In this document: in pieces, positions 8,023 to 18,001 of the stretch | Numbering within the stretch: the first letter of the stretch is position 1 | Layout: each line of letters starts with the position of its first letter | Origin: Mycolicibacterium chubuense | Lineage (GTDB): Bacteria; Actinomycetota; Actinomycetes; Mycobacteriales; Mycobacteriaceae | Length of the DNA: 42,407 nucleotides | Assembly (NCBI RefSeq): GCF_001044255.1 | Contig: NZ_JYNX01000054.1 | Location: 52,590 to 94,996, forward strand | Direction: 5' to 3' | Translations under genes and position numbers: made by a program | Notes under the pieces: model-generated | What the model saw: only the letters and a program-made list of their open reading frames with translations | The model's database searches: none | What the model was told of the DNA's origin: nothing

Positions 8023-8832
8023 TCAGCCGCGCGGCGCCAACGCGACGATGCGCTCCGCCCGCCGCAGGACGGGGGCGTCCACCATGATGCCGCCGAACTG
8101 GAAGACGCCCCGTTGCGTGCGTGCCGTGTCGAGGACGCGGCGCGCCCAGTCGACCTGCTCGTCGGTCGGCGCGTAGGCCGCGCGGATCACCGCCACCTGC
8201 GTCGGGTGGATGGCGACCTTGGCGTCGAAGCCGACCGCGACCGCGTCGTCGCTCTCGGCGCGCAGCCCGTCGAGGTCCCTGATGTCGAGGTACACCGAGT
8301 CCAACGCCAACCGCCCGTAGGCCTTGGCGGCGAGCAGACTCTGCGAACGGACGTGCTGCGCGACGTCACGGTAGCTGCCGTCCGGCCACCGGTTGGCCGT
8401 CCCGCCGGTCACGGCGAAGAGGTCTTCGGCGCCCCACATGACGGCGCAGGCGTTGTCGACGCGGGCAGTCTCGGTGACGGCCAGCGCACCCAGCGGGGTT
8501 TCGACGAGCACGACGATGTCGCGGGGCGCCAGCGAGGCGACCTGCTCGGCGGTCTCGGTCTTGGCCAGCATGACGGTGGTGTAGCCGGTCGACGCGAGCG
8601 CCTCGAGATCTCTTGCGTGGTCCGGTGTGCCGACCGGGTTGACCCGTACGACGGTGCGTGCCGGGTCCAGCGGGGTGTCGATCAGGGCCTGCCGGGCGAC
8701 CGCGCGATCCTTCGCGGCCACGCCGTCCTCGAGATCCAGGATCACGACATCGGCTGCGGCCGCCGCTTTTTCGAAGCGCTCGGGTCGGTCCGCCGGGCAG
8801 AACAGCCACCCGGGACCGTTGGCCCCCCGCAT
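8023..8832 (-). CDS. citE: CitE-type beta-hydroxyacyl-CoA lyase (HMG-CoA/citramalyl-CoA lyase type)
   Basis: A 269-residue TIM-barrel lyase of the HpcH/HpaI-CitE family. Landmarks are GWLFCPADRPERF, DVVILDLEDGVAAKDR (metal/CoA site), VVRVNPVGTPD, VLVETPLGAL with the metal-binding glutamate, MWGAEDLFAVTGG and IHPTQVAVIRAAY. The M. tuberculosis homologue Rv2498c has been reported as a bifunctional lyase serving leucine catabolism ((R)-HMG-CoA) and itaconate breakdown ((S)-citramalyl-CoA). A true citrate lyase is unlikely because no CitD or CitF is present. The ATG at 8832 and a GTG at 8835 both overlap the stop of the MaoC gene (GTGATG), so coupling holds either way. Its 3' end is duplicated downstream at 7094. 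Confidence 0.88.
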   Translation of the reverse strand: MRGANGPGWLFCPADRPERFEKAAAAADVVILDLEDGVAAKDRAVARQALIDTPLDPARTVVRVNPVGTPDHARDLEALASTGYTTVMLAKTETAEQVASLAPRDIVVLVETPLGALAVTETARVDNACAVMWGAEDLFAVTGGTANRWPDGSYRDVAQHVRSQSLLAAKAYGRLALDSVYLDIRDLDGLRAESDDAVAVGFDAKVAIHPTQVAVIRAAYAPTDEQVDWARRVLDTARTQRGVFQFGGIMVDAPVLRRAERIVALAPRG

Positions 8833-9320
8833 CACGACTCTCCGCCGGGATGCTTGCGCACCATGGTCTTTCGCGATGCCGTCGCGACGATGTCGCCGTG
8901 CTGGTTGCGGCCGACGTGGCTGAAGGTCACGATGCCCTCACCCGGGCGGCTCTTGGACTCCCGCTTGTCGGTGACCTCGGTCTCGGCGTACAGCGTGTCC
9001 CCATGGAAGAGCGGTTTGGGGAAGCCGACCTCGCCGAAACCCAGGTTGCCGACGATCGTGCCCTGCGTCAGTTGCGCCACCGACAGGCCCACCAGCGTCG
9101 ACAGCGTGAACATCGAGTTCACCAGCCGCTGATGGAACGGCGGCAGCGCATCGGAGAACGCGGCGTCGAGGTGCAGCGCCTGGGTGTTCATCGTCAGGGT
9201 CGTGAACAGCACGTTGTCGGCCTCGGTGATCGTCCGGCCCGGCCGGTGCTGGTAGAGGACCCCGGTGTCGAACTCCTCGAACCACAGGCCGCGCTGCACC
9301 ACGACCTTCCGGTCGGTCAC
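8832..9320 (-). CDS. MaoC-like (R)-enoyl-CoA hydratase
   Basis: A 162-residue single-hotdog MaoC dehydratase. The hydratase-2 segment is RTITEADNVLFTTLTMNTQALHLDAAF, with the Asp that normally pairs with His in the family. Further motifs are the GTIVGNLGFGEV strand and FPKPLFHGDTLYAETEV. It corresponds by position to Rv2499c, assigned in the itaconate/leucine pathway as a hydratase acting before the CitE lyase. Start and stop overlap fadE19 and citE by four and one to four bases, so the three are translated together. Mesaconyl-, itaconyl- or methylglutaconyl-CoA are candidate substrates; the sequence alone does not choose. Confidence 0.85.
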   Translation of the reverse strand: MTDRKVVVQRGLWFEEFDTGVLYQHRPGRTITEADNVLFTTLTMNTQALHLDAAFSDALPPFHQRLVNSMFTLSTLVGLSVAQLTQGTIVGNLGFGEVGFPKPLFHGDTLYAETEVTDKRESKSRPGEGIVTFSHVGRNQHGDIVATASRKTMVRKHPGGES

Positions 9321-10477
9321 AGGCCGAGCTCCCGGGCGATCAGCATCAGCTGCACTTCCGTTGTGCCCTCGCCGATTTCGAGGATCTTGCTGTCCCGGTA
9401 GTGCCGTGCGACCGGGTACTCGTTCATGAAGCCGTAGCCACCGAAGATCTGGGTGGCGTCGCGGGCGTTGTCCATCGCGGCCTCGCTGGCGACCAGCTTG
9501 GCGACCGCGGCCGCCTTCTTGAACGGCTTGCCGGACAACATCAGTGCGGCTGCGTCGTAGTACGCCGCTCGCGCCGTGTGCGCGCGTGCCTCCATCCGGG
9601 CGATCTTGAACGCGATGGCCTGGTTGGTGCCGATCGCCCGCCCGAACGCGTGGCGCTCCCTGGAGTACTTCACGCTCTCGTCCACGCAGCCCTGCGCAGC
9701 GCCCACCGACAGCGCGGCGATCGCGATGCGGCCCTCGTCGAGGATGCGCAGAAAGTTCGCGTAGCCGCGGCCGCGCTCACCGAGCAGGTTCTCCTGCGGC
9801 ACCCGCACGTCGTCGAAGCTCAGCGGATGGGTGTCCGAGGCGTTCCAGCCGACCTTGTTGTAGGCGGGCTCGGCGGTGAAACCCGCTGTCGGAACCGGTA
9901 CCAGGATCGAGGAGATCTCCTTCTTGCCGTCGTGTTCGCCGGTGACGGCCGTGACCGTGACGAGCTTGGTGATGTCGGTGCCGGAGTTCGTGATGAACTG
10001 CTTGCTGCCGTTGATGACCCAGCTCGACCCATCCAGTTTCGCGGTCGTCTTGGTGGCACCGGCGTCGCTTCCGCCGCCGGCCTCGGTCAGGCCGAACGCA
10101 CCAAGCGCCTTGCCGGAGGCCAGCAGCGGCAGCCACTCCTGCTTCTGCTCGTCGGTGCCGAACCGGTACACCGGCATCGCACCCAGCGACACACCGGCCT
10201 CCAGCGTGATCGCGACGCTCTGGTCGACCTTGCCGAGTTCCTCCAGCGCCAGGCAGAGCGCGAAGTAGTCGCCGCCCATGCCGCCGTACTCCTCCGGGAA
10301 CGGCAGCCCGAACAGGCCCATGTCGGCCATGCCCGCCACCACCTCGTAGGGGAACGAGTGCTCCTCGTCGTGTTTGGCCGCCACGGGTGCGACCACGCCC
10401 TGCGCGAAATCGCGGACCGTCTTGGCCAGCTGCTCGTAGTGGTCGGGCAGCGTGCCGGTGGAGAGGAAATCGGTCAT
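9317..10477 (-). CDS. fadE19: Acyl-CoA dehydrogenase (FadE19-like, isovaleryl/branched-chain type)
   Basis: A 386-residue flavoprotein with all three acyl-CoA dehydrogenase domains: N-terminal helices ([20 protein letters not shown]), middle beta domain ([33 protein letters not shown]) and C-terminal helices ([40 protein letters not shown]). The catalytic glutamate is E370 in IGEGTTE, the position used by short-chain and 2-methyl-branched enzymes; classical isovaleryl-CoA dehydrogenase uses a base elsewhere. It would make the enoyl-CoA that the neighbouring carboxylase uses and passes electrons to ETF. ATGA overlaps with accA1 upstream and the MaoC gene downstream show tight coupling. Confidence 0.9.
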   Translation of the reverse strand: MTDFLSTGTLPDHYEQLAKTVRDFAQGVVAPVAAKHDEEHSFPYEVVAGMADMGLFGLPFPEEYGGMGGDYFALCLALEELGKVDQSVAITLEAGVSLGAMPVYRFGTDEQKQEWLPLLASGKALGAFGLTEAGGGSDAGATKTTAKLDGSSWVINGSKQFITNSGTDITKLVTVTAVTGEHDGKKEISSILVPVPTAGFTAEPAYNKVGWNASDTHPLSFDDVRVPQENLLGERGRGYANFLRILDEGRIAIAALSVGAAQGCVDESVKYSRERHAFGRAIGTNQAIAFKIARMEARAHTARAAYYDAAALMLSGKPFKKAAAVAKLVASEAAMDNARDATQIFGGYGFMNEYPVARHYRDSKILEIGEGTTEVQLMLIARELGL

Positions 10478-12456
10478 TGCTGTGGCTCCTTGGTTGCCGT
10501 GATCCGGGCCAGCACCTGGCCCACCTTGACCTGTTCGCCTGCGGCGACGAGAAGTTCGGCCACCCCGTCGACGGGTGCAGCGAGCGCATGCTCCATTTTC
10601 ATCGCTTCGACGGTGACGACGACGGTGCCGGCCGTGACCGTCGCGCCGTCGGTGACACCGACCGCGACGACCGCTCCCGGCATCGGGCTGGTCAGTTCGG
10701 CGTCACCGCTGTGTTCGTCGTCGGGACGTACCGGCGCCTCACGCACCTCGTCGAGCACCGTGACGCGACCCGCCGCGGCCAGCCAGATCTGCCCGTCGGT
10801 CTCGGCGACGAGGTATCGGGTGCGCAGCCCGTCGATGGCCACATCGAGCCGGTCGCCCGCCAACGATGCTGTGAGCGTTCGGGTTTCGCCGTGCTCGACC
10901 GTCGCTGTCGCGGCCTGCGGAGTGCCCGTCACCCACACGTGATCGGTACGCTCCCCCGCCCGCAGACGGATCGGTATCGGCGCGCGGCCGGCGATGCGCC
11001 ACCCCGACGGCACCTCCCAGGGGCTGCCCGGCTGCGCCGGCCAGTTGGTCAGCCATCGGTAGGCCGCGGCGGCGATCAGGTCGTCCTCGCGCGCCGGCGC
11101 CGGCGTGAAGTCCGGGGTGCGGCGGTCCAGCAGGCCGGTGTCGAGCCGCCCGGCTGCGACGTTGGCGTCGGCCAGCAGGAACCGCAGGAATTCGACGTTG
11201 GTGGTCACACCGAGGACGACGGTGTCGGCCAGTGCGGTGTCGAGCGCCCGCAGCGCGGCCGGCCGGTCCGCGGCATGGGCGATGACCTTCGCGAGCATCG
11301 GGTCGTAGTCGCTGCCGACGACCGTGCCCCGGGCCAGTCCGGAGTCCACCCGCACCCCTGGGCCGTGCGGTTCGCGCAGTGCGAGCACGGGGCCACCGGT
11401 GGGCAGGAAGCCGCGAGCGGGATCCTCGGCGTAGACACGCGCCTCCACGGCGTGCCCGACCATCCGGATGTCCTCCTGGCCGAGGGGCAGCTTCTCCCCC
11501 GCGGCGATCCGCACCTGCAGTTCGACCAGATCGCAGCCGGTGACCATTTCGGTGACCGGATGCTCCACCTGCAGACGGGTGTTCATCTCCATGAAGAAGA
11601 ACTCGTCGGGGCGGTCGGCGGAGACGATGAACTCGACGGTGCCGGCGCCGGTGTAGTCCACGCTGCGCGCGGTGTCGCAGGCGGCGGCACCGATGCGGGC
11701 CCGGGTCGCGGCATCGAGCAGCGGTGAGGGCGCCTCCTCGATGACCTTCTGGTGGCGGCGCTGCAGGCTGCACTCCCGCTCCCCCAGATGCACGACGGCG
11801 CCGTGGGTGTCGGCGAGCACCTGAACCTCGATGTGTCGCGGATTGAGCACGAAACGCTCCAGGAACAGCGTGTCGTCGCCGAACGCCGAGGCCGCCTCGC
11901 GGCGCGCGCTGGTGAGCGCGGCCGGCAGGTCGGCGGCGTCGTGCACCACGCGCATGCCCTTGCCGCCGCCGCCGGCCGACGGCTTCACCAGCACCGGGAA
12001 ACCGACATCGGGCGCTCCGGCGATCAGGTCGTCGTCGGTCAGTCCCGGCCGCGAGATACCGGGAACGACGGGCACTCCGAAGGCCGACACCGCGGCCTTG
12101 GCGGAGATCTTGTCGCCCATCGTCTGGATGGCGCCCACCGGCGGACCGATGAAGGTGATCCCCGCCGCGTTCAACGCCTCGGCGAATCGTGCGTTCTCCG
12201 AAAGGAATCCGTAACCGGGGTGGACCGCCTGCGCGCCGGTGCGTTCGATCGCGGCCAGCAGCGCGTCGATCGACAGGTAGCTGTCCCGCGCAGGAGCCGG
12301 TCCGAGTCGCACCGCGACGTCCGCCTCGGCGACATGGCGGGCACCGGCGTCGGCGTCGCTGTACACCGCGACCGAACGAATCCCCATCGCGCGCAGCGTG
12401 CGGATGACGCGGACCGCGATCTCTCCGCGGTTGGCGACCAGAACTGAGTCAAACAT
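10474..12456 (-). CDS. accA1: Acyl-CoA carboxylase alpha subunit (biotin carboxylase + BCCP), methylcrotonyl-CoA type
   Basis: A 660-residue biotin-dependent carboxylase alpha chain. The biotin carboxylase part covers about the first 450 residues: [19 protein letters not shown], the ATP-grasp glycine loop [31 protein letters not shown] and [20 protein letters not shown] linker of about 120 residues follows, then a C-terminal biotinyl domain with K620 in [15 protein letters not shown]. With AccD1 it carboxylates 3-methylcrotonyl-CoA in leucine breakdown; this assignment comes from homology and the leucine context. It begins 39 bases after accD1 and its stop overlaps fadE19. Confidence 0.92.
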   Translation of the reverse strand: MFDSVLVANRGEIAVRVIRTLRAMGIRSVAVYSDADAGARHVAEADVAVRLGPAPARDSYLSIDALLAAIERTGAQAVHPGYGFLSENARFAEALNAAGITFIGPPVGAIQTMGDKISAKAAVSAFGVPVVPGISRPGLTDDDLIAGAPDVGFPVLVKPSAGGGGKGMRVVHDAADLPAALTSARREAASAFGDDTLFLERFVLNPRHIEVQVLADTHGAVVHLGERECSLQRRHQKVIEEAPSPLLDAATRARIGAAACDTARSVDYTGAGTVEFIVSADRPDEFFFMEMNTRLQVEHPVTEMVTGCDLVELQVRIAAGEKLPLGQEDIRMVGHAVEARVYAEDPARGFLPTGGPVLALREPHGPGVRVDSGLARGTVVGSDYDPMLAKVIAHAADRPAALRALDTALADTVVLGVTTNVEFLRFLLADANVAAGRLDTGLLDRRTPDFTPAPAREDDLIAAAAYRWLTNWPAQPGSPWEVPSGWRIAGRAPIPIRLRAGERTDHVWVTGTPQAATATVEHGETRTLTASLAGDRLDVAIDGLRTRYLVAETDGQIWLAAAGRVTVLDEVREAPVRPDDEHSGDAELTSPMPGAVVAVGVTDGATVTAGTVVVTVEAMKMEHALAAPVDGVAELLVAAGEQVKVGQVLARITATKEPQQ

Positions 12457-12495
12457 CCCGTCGCTCCGCTCGCCCCGAACGTCGAAAGCTCATCA

Positions 12496-14079
<1,584 letters not shown>

Positions 14080-14088
14080 CGGTGGTAT

Positions 14089-14104
14089 GTTAATCATGAT
14101 TAAC
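14089..14104. promoter_or_regulatory. Operator-like site 2 (perfect 16-bp palindrome) for the TetR regulator
   Basis: GTTAATCATGATTAAC is a perfect inverted repeat in the 92-base gap between the divergent accD1 and TetR genes. It overlaps TATGTT (14085-14090), a possible -10 that reads TAACAT on the other strand. A protein bound here could repress both directions. Confidence 0.72.
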
Positions 14105-14138
14105 TCGCGTTGTCCACCATCGGCACGGAGGGTGCGCC

Positions 14139-14750
14139 ATGACCGCCACGGACGCCGCGTCCCGCCGCAGCAGGGCCAAGTCCGATCGCCGGAGTCAGTT
14201 GCTCGCCGCCGCCGAGCGTCTGATCGCCCAGCACGGATATCTGGCCGTCCGGCTGGAGGACATCGGCGCGGCGGCGGGAGTCAGCGGTCCGGCGATCTAC
14301 CGGCACTTCCCGAACAAGGAGGCGCTCCTCGCCGAACTGTTGGTGGGGATCAGCACCCGCCTGCTGCAGGGTGCCAACGACGTGGTGGACACCACCGAGG
14401 ACGCCGGCGCCGCGCTCGAGGCGCTGATCGACTTCCATCTGGATTTCGCACTCGAGGAGTCCGATCTCATCCGCATTCAGGACCGCGATCTCGGCAATCT
14501 GCCACCGGCGGCCAAACGGCAGGTGCGGCGCGCCCAGCGACAGTACGTCGAGGTCTGGGTCGACGTGCTCAGACGGTGCCGCGCCGACCTCTCCGAGACG
14601 TCGGCGCGCGTGATGGCCCATGCCACCTTCGGCCTACTCAACTCGACGTCGCACAGCGTGAAGCCCGGCAGCACGAAAGCGGCCGAGGCCAACTCGCGGA
14701 CCGTCCTGAGAACGATGACGGTCGCTGCGCTGACCTCGGCCGAACGTTGA
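14139..14750 (+). CDS. TetR-family transcriptional regulator of the leucine/acyl-CoA operon
   Basis: A 203-residue TetR protein with an N-terminal helix-turn-helix: LLAAAERLIAQHGYLAVRLE, DIGAAAGVSGPAIYRHFPNK and EALLAELLVG. The rest is a variable ligand-binding domain. The ATG at 14139 has a GGAGGG site seven to twelve bases upstream. It is divergent from accD1 and corresponds by position to Rv2506. It probably represses accD1-accA1-fadE19-MaoC-citE and itself through the two GTTAAT-type palindromes in the shared gap. The inducer is likely an acyl-CoA of the pathway, which is inference from context. Confidence 0.88.
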   Translation: MTATDAASRRSRAKSDRRSQLLAAAERLIAQHGYLAVRLEDIGAAAGVSGPAIYRHFPNKEALLAELLVGISTRLLQGANDVVDTTEDAGAALEALIDFHLDFALEESDLIRIQDRDLGNLPPAAKRQVRRAQRQYVEVWVDVLRRCRADLSETSARVMAHATFGLLNSTSHSVKPGSTKAAEANSRTVLRTMTVAALTSAER

Positions 14751-14760
14751 CGCCGAAGCG

Positions 14761-14916
14761 CTAGTACCAAGCTTTCCTGCCGCCGACCGGACGGCCGACC
14801 GAACCGAGTATCCAGAACACCGCGCCGATGACGAGCAGGACGACACCGATATAGGTCAGGATCGCCATACCGAACACCAGACCCAGGATCAGCAGGATCG
14901 CACCGAGAACGATCAT
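14761..14916 (-). CDS. Small hydrophobic membrane protein, DUF6131-like
   Basis: A 51-residue product, almost entirely two hydrophobic segments: MIVLGAILLILGLVFGMAIL and YIGVVLLVIGAVFWILGSVG. A short polar tail GRPVGGRKAWY follows. The arrangement and the GRPVGGR tail match what I recall as DUF6131, a tiny two-helix actinobacterial membrane family of unknown role. A GGAG site precedes the ATG. It lies 35 bases downstream of the 70-residue protein on the same strand and may be co-transcribed from the SigF-type promoter at 15211-15236. It converges with the TetR gene, whose stop is 10 bases away. Confidence 0.78.
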   Translation of the reverse strand: MIVLGAILLILGLVFGMAILTYIGVVLLVIGAVFWILGSVGRPVGGRKAWY

Positions 14917-14940
14917 GGCAACTCCATTCCTCGAATCATC

Positions 14941-14961
14941 CAGTCAGTGGATTACTGACTG
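14941..14961 (-). repeat. Hairpin CAGTCAGT/ACTGACTG spanning a stop codon
   Basis: Perfect 8-base inverted repeat with a five-base loop. The TAA stop of the 70-residue protein (14952-14954) lies in it. There is no U-run, so it is more likely an RNA-stability or attenuation element between the two small genes than a full terminator. Confidence 0.5.
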
Positions 14962-15164
14962 GGTTGTGGGACCTGTGGGACTTTGCAATCCGTGACTTTC
15001 GGATTGACCCCCGCGTAGTTCAGCGGGCCCGCCACGACGGTCAGCGCGATGCTCCCGGCGGTGGCGCAGTTCGCGTCGCCGCCCGTGAAGTAGTCGCGTT
15101 GGTATGCGGCGAACACACCGATCAACAACCAGACGAGCACAATGACGCCGAGAATTCCCCGCAT
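14952..15164 (-). CDS. Small membrane-anchored protein, unknown function
   Basis: A 70-residue product. One N-terminal transmembrane helix or uncleaved signal (MRGILGVIVLVWLLIGVFAA) is followed by an exported part with two cysteines (NCATAG and TDCKVP), the motif VVAGPLNYAGVNPKV and a short Pro/Gln tail. Proteins of this pattern are common in mycobacteria without assigned function. GGAGGAGG precedes the ATG at good spacing. A SigF-type promoter lies about 45 bases upstream, suggesting induction in stress or stationary phase. It probably heads a two-gene unit with the DUF6131-like protein. Confidence 0.75.
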   Translation of the reverse strand: MRGILGVIVLVWLLIGVFAAYQRDYFTGGDANCATAGSIALTVVAGPLNYAGVNPKVTDCKVPQVPQPSQ

Positions 15165-15210
15165 GCCGTGCCTCCTCCGTAATCGCGCCGACGTGACGCG
15201 CAGCAGGGTT

Positions 15211-15236
15211 TACCCGGGAGATAATTTCGATAAACC
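15211..15236 (-). promoter_or_regulatory. SigF-type promoter (GGTTT-N16-GGGTA)
   Basis: On the minus strand GGTTT (15232-15236) is followed after 16 bases by GGGTA (15211-15215), matching the mycobacterial SigF consensus GGWWT-N15-17-GGGTA. It lies 47 bases upstream of the ATG at 15164 and points toward it. Confidence 0.72.
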
Positions 15237-15251
15237 TGAAACCTGATCTTG

Positions 15252-17114
15252 TCAGCTGCCGAACGCCGCACCGAGCCAGGAGGTCATGGCTTTCAGCAGC
15301 ACAGCACGGTTTTCGCGCTTGTCGATCTCGTGTCCGTCGTCGTCGAAGAGCAGCAACTCCGCCTGCTTACCCTGCTCGACGAGCGCGTCGTACATTTGCT
15401 GCGATTCGGTCGGCGGCACATTGGTGTCGTTGAGACCGTGCACCAGCAGCAGCGGGGCCGTGATCGCTGTGGCGCGCGGCAACGGCGACAGCTCCTCGAG
15501 GAGATCGCGGTCGCTGACCGGGTGCCCGTACTTCGGGTACGCCGCCGCGGCGATCCACTGCTCGGTGGTGCGGTACCAGGTGTTGAGATCGCTCATCCCG
15601 CAGATGCTGATGCCGGCGGCGAACTCGTCGGGGTGGAACGCCAGCGCCGCCTGCGTCAGGTAGCCCCCGTAGGACCAGCCGCAGCAGGCGACACATCCTT
15701 GCGGCGCATGGCCGTTGTCGACGAGGAAGCGGACCGCATCGGCGACGTCGTCGATCGCGGCGAAGCGGCGCTCCCGGTCGTCGGCGTGCATGAACGAGCG
15801 TCCGAAACCGCCCGAGCCGCGCACATTGGGCAGGAACACACAGATGCCCGCCTCCAACAGGCCGGGGAAGAACTCGTTGTATCCCGGCCTGCCCTGCCCT
15901 TCCGGTCCGCCGTGCAGGAAGAGCATGGCGCCGACGGTGGGCACCCCCTCCGGCGGCTGGAACAGCCAGCCGGTGAAGGACAGTCCGTCGCGAGCCACGA
16001 CGGTCTCCAACGTCGGATCGGCCGAGAGAGGGCCCCTGCTCGGTTCGCGGTCGACGGGTTCCCACTCGCGGCTGCGGGGGTCGACCAGTTCGACGGTCGG
16101 CGGTTTGGCCGGCCCCTCCACCGTCATTGCCACCATCGACCCGCCGGCACTGATCGACAGCTCACTGGCGACCATGCCGGGCAACGGGATCGGCTCGAGC
16201 AGTGTGTTGTCCGCGTATTCGAGGATCTGTAACTCGCTGGCGCCGTGCAGGTTCCACAGGATCGCCACCGTGGAGAGGTCGTCACTGACGGTGAACTCGT
16301 CGAGTTCACACCCTTCCCGCTCGGCGAGTACGTGATAGGCGACGCCGTCGGCGGTGACGGTCACTTCGAGCAGTCGGGCGTGTTCGGCACCGTTCTCGCT
16401 GCGGATCAGCGCCCGCACGTAACCCTCGGTGCTGTTGATGTCGTAATCGCGGGCCGGATGGTAGAGCTTGGTCTGTTCGCCCTCCGGGCCGTAGCGCAAC
16501 CGGCGGGGCCCGTGGTCGTCGAGGATGATCCCGGTGTCGGTGGTCGAGCCGGGGTCGAAGGGCAGCAGCCCGGTCTCGGTGAGCCCGCGCAGCATGATCA
16601 GGTCGCGGTACCCGCGCGGCCCGACCCGCACCAGCGACGCCCCGCACCACGCGTCGACCAGCCTGCCGCCGGACCGGCGATCCAGCACGGTGGTCGTGCC
16701 GTCGGCGGGATCGATCAGGCACGAACTGCCCACGTTGTCCTCGCCCGTCAGGATCGCGGCGACCTGCGTGCCGTCCCAGCTGATGAGTTCCGCGGTGCCT
16801 TCCACCCCCGACGGCCAGTGATCGATGCGGCGCGCCGCGCGATCGTCGGGATCGGTTGTCACAACCCAGATCTGGCTGCGGGAGCCGCCCTCGGGCGCCA
16901 CCTGGCACGCCAGCCAGTGCCCGTCGGCCGAATGCAGCACCCGGGTCACCGGGCCCTCGACGGGCAACTCGACGTCACGCGAGGAGGTGGCCCGCCACCC
17001 GCGCAGGAACCGCTGCACCGCGCGCGGATATCCGCCGTCGTCGACCAGGTGGGCGAACGCGGTGGCGTCGGGCGACATCGACGCCCCGTAGACCCGACGA
17101 ACCTGCTGTGCCAC
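15252..17114 (-). CDS. S9 (prolyl oligopeptidase-like) serine peptidase
   Basis: A 620-residue protein with an N-terminal beta-propeller-like half (repeated strands such as HWLACQVAPEGG and STVAILWNLHGASELQI) and a C-terminal alpha/beta-hydrolase. The catalytic triad is visible: S481 in GWSYGGY, D563 in HGLNDTNVPP and H595 in DDDGHEI. The oxyanion segment is LFLHGGPEGQGRPGYNEFFP. No signal peptide is seen, so it is probably cytoplasmic and acts on short peptides or acyl-amino compounds. A GTG at 17114 is taken as start; ATG at 17078 would remove 12 residues. It lies between the Rv2506- and Rv2507-like genes, a place I do not recall it occupying in M. tuberculosis. Confidence 0.85.
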   Translation of the reverse strand: MAQQVRRVYGASMSPDATAFAHLVDDGGYPRAVQRFLRGWRATSSRDVELPVEGPVTRVLHSADGHWLACQVAPEGGSRSQIWVVTTDPDDRAARRIDHWPSGVEGTAELISWDGTQVAAILTGEDNVGSSCLIDPADGTTTVLDRRSGGRLVDAWCGASLVRVGPRGYRDLIMLRGLTETGLLPFDPGSTTDTGIILDDHGPRRLRYGPEGEQTKLYHPARDYDINSTEGYVRALIRSENGAEHARLLEVTVTADGVAYHVLAEREGCELDEFTVSDDLSTVAILWNLHGASELQILEYADNTLLEPIPLPGMVASELSISAGGSMVAMTVEGPAKPPTVELVDPRSREWEPVDREPSRGPLSADPTLETVVARDGLSFTGWLFQPPEGVPTVGAMLFLHGGPEGQGRPGYNEFFPGLLEAGICVFLPNVRGSGGFGRSFMHADDRERRFAAIDDVADAVRFLVDNGHAPQGCVACCGWSYGGYLTQAALAFHPDEFAAGISICGMSDLNTWYRTTEQWIAAAAYPKYGHPVSDRDLLEELSPLPRATAITAPLLLVHGLNDTNVPPTESQQMYDALVEQGKQAELLLFDDDGHEIDKRENRAVLLKAMTSWLGAAFGS

Positions 17115-17189
17115 GGTGCACGATTCTCACACGCTTCACCCGTCTGATGCGCTCCCGGCTGCCGCGGACCCCCTGACCGGCCGCACAGG

Positions 17190-17195
17190 TACCCT
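17190..17195 (+). promoter_or_regulatory. -10 element (TACCCT) placing the mRNA start at the leader ORF ATG
   Basis: TACCCT (TANNNT) ends six bases before the ATG at 17202, the distance expected for a transcript starting at that ATG. Confidence 0.5.
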
Positions 17196-17201
17196 GCAGC
17201 C

Positions 17202-17216
17202 ATGAGGTGGGTATGA
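17202..17216 (+). CDS. Putative leaderless four-codon leader ORF (MRWV)
   Basis: ATG AGG TGG GTA TGA. The ATG lies at leaderless distance from a TACCCT -10, and the stop overlaps the ATG of the MmpS-like gene as ATGA (17213-17216). The GAGGTGG inside the leader doubles as the downstream ribosome-binding site. A ribosome loading at the mRNA 5' end would finish exactly at the main start, so coupling is the likely role. The peptide itself is probably not functional. This is inference from spacing alone. Confidence 0.45.
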   Translation: MRWV

Positions 17217-18001
17217 CGGATTCACCTGACGGACGTCGTGACGAGCCGACGCAGGCCTTCGGTGGCGGCTACCCCGGCTATCCGGGCTATTCCGACCCGG
17301 CGTACGCGAGCCAGGCACCGTACGGGCAGCCCTACCAGCCGCCGCCCCCGCGGCCGACCGAGCAGCTGCCCCCCTATCAGTCCTACGGGTACGACCACTA
17401 CGCCACCGGCCAATATCCGCCGCAGTACACCAACTCCTACGGCACCGAGCCGCCCCCGCCGCCCGAGGACCCCAAGCCCCCGCGGTGGCTCTGGATCGTC
17501 GCCGGGGTGGCGGTCCTGGCGATCATCGGTCTCGTGATCGCGCTGGTGATCGTCAACAGCTCCCGGCAGCAGACCGTGATGGCACCGGCCCCGACCCTGC
17601 CCGAGCCGACCGCGACGTCGACGCGGCCCACGCCCACCACCACGTCGCGCACACCGCGGACCCCGGTGCTGCCGCTGCCCACCCTGCCCACTTCACCGAC
17701 CACTGCGCCGCCCGGGCGCACCACCACCCCCGGCGCCACCGACACCGTCGTCTACGACGTCGCCGGCACCGGACGGGTCATCAACATCACCTACGTCGAC
17801 ACCGGCGGGCTGTTGCAGACCGAGTTCAACGTGATGCTGCCCTGGAGTCGCGAGGTGTCGCTGGCCCAGCCGGGACAGGGGTCGGCCAGCGTCAGCATCA
17901 TCAACGTCGGTCGTGAGGTGACGTGTTCGATCACCGTCAACGGGGTGCGGGTGCAGGAGCGCACCGGCGCCGGACTGACGATCTGCGCCGCCGCCGGCTA
18001 G
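17213..18001 (+). CDS. Proline-rich membrane protein with MmpS-like extracytoplasmic domain (Rv2507-like)
   Basis: A 262-residue protein. About 90 N-terminal cytoplasmic residues are rich in Pro, Tyr and Gly (GYPGYPGYSDPAY, PYQPPPPRPTEQ). One transmembrane helix follows (WLWIVAGVAVLAIIGLVIAL), then a Thr/Pro linker that probably spans the periplasm and a C-terminal beta domain (VVYDVAGTGRVINITYVDTG to GAGLTICAAAG) with MmpS-like pattern and two cysteines. MmpS proteins are accessory to MmpL transporters, but no mmpL gene is here, so the partner is unknown. The ATG at 17213 is chosen because GAGGTGG precedes it; an in-frame GTG at 17207 is possible. The stop shares CTAG with the convergent MFS gene. 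Confidence 0.85.
   Translation: MTDSPDGRRDEPTQAFGGGYPGYPGYSDPAYASQAPYGQPYQPPPPRPTEQLPPYQSYGYDHYATGQYPPQYTNSYGTEPPPPPEDPKPPRWLWIVAGVAVLAIIGLVIALVIVNSSRQQTVMAPAPTLPEPTATSTRPTPTTTSRTPRTPVLPLPTLPTSPTTAPPGRTTTPGATDTVVYDVAGTGRVINITYVDTGGLLQTEFNVMLPWSREVSLAQPGQGSASVSIINVGREVTCSITVNGVRVQERTGAGLTICAAAG

Noticed and set aside
3732-12471. GAGCGRAGCGAC at 3732-3743 (plus) and 12460-12471 (minus)
   Set aside because: GC-rich 12-mers of this composition recur by codon and composition bias. The second contains the region just before the accA1 start. Not enough to claim a repeat family from two copies.
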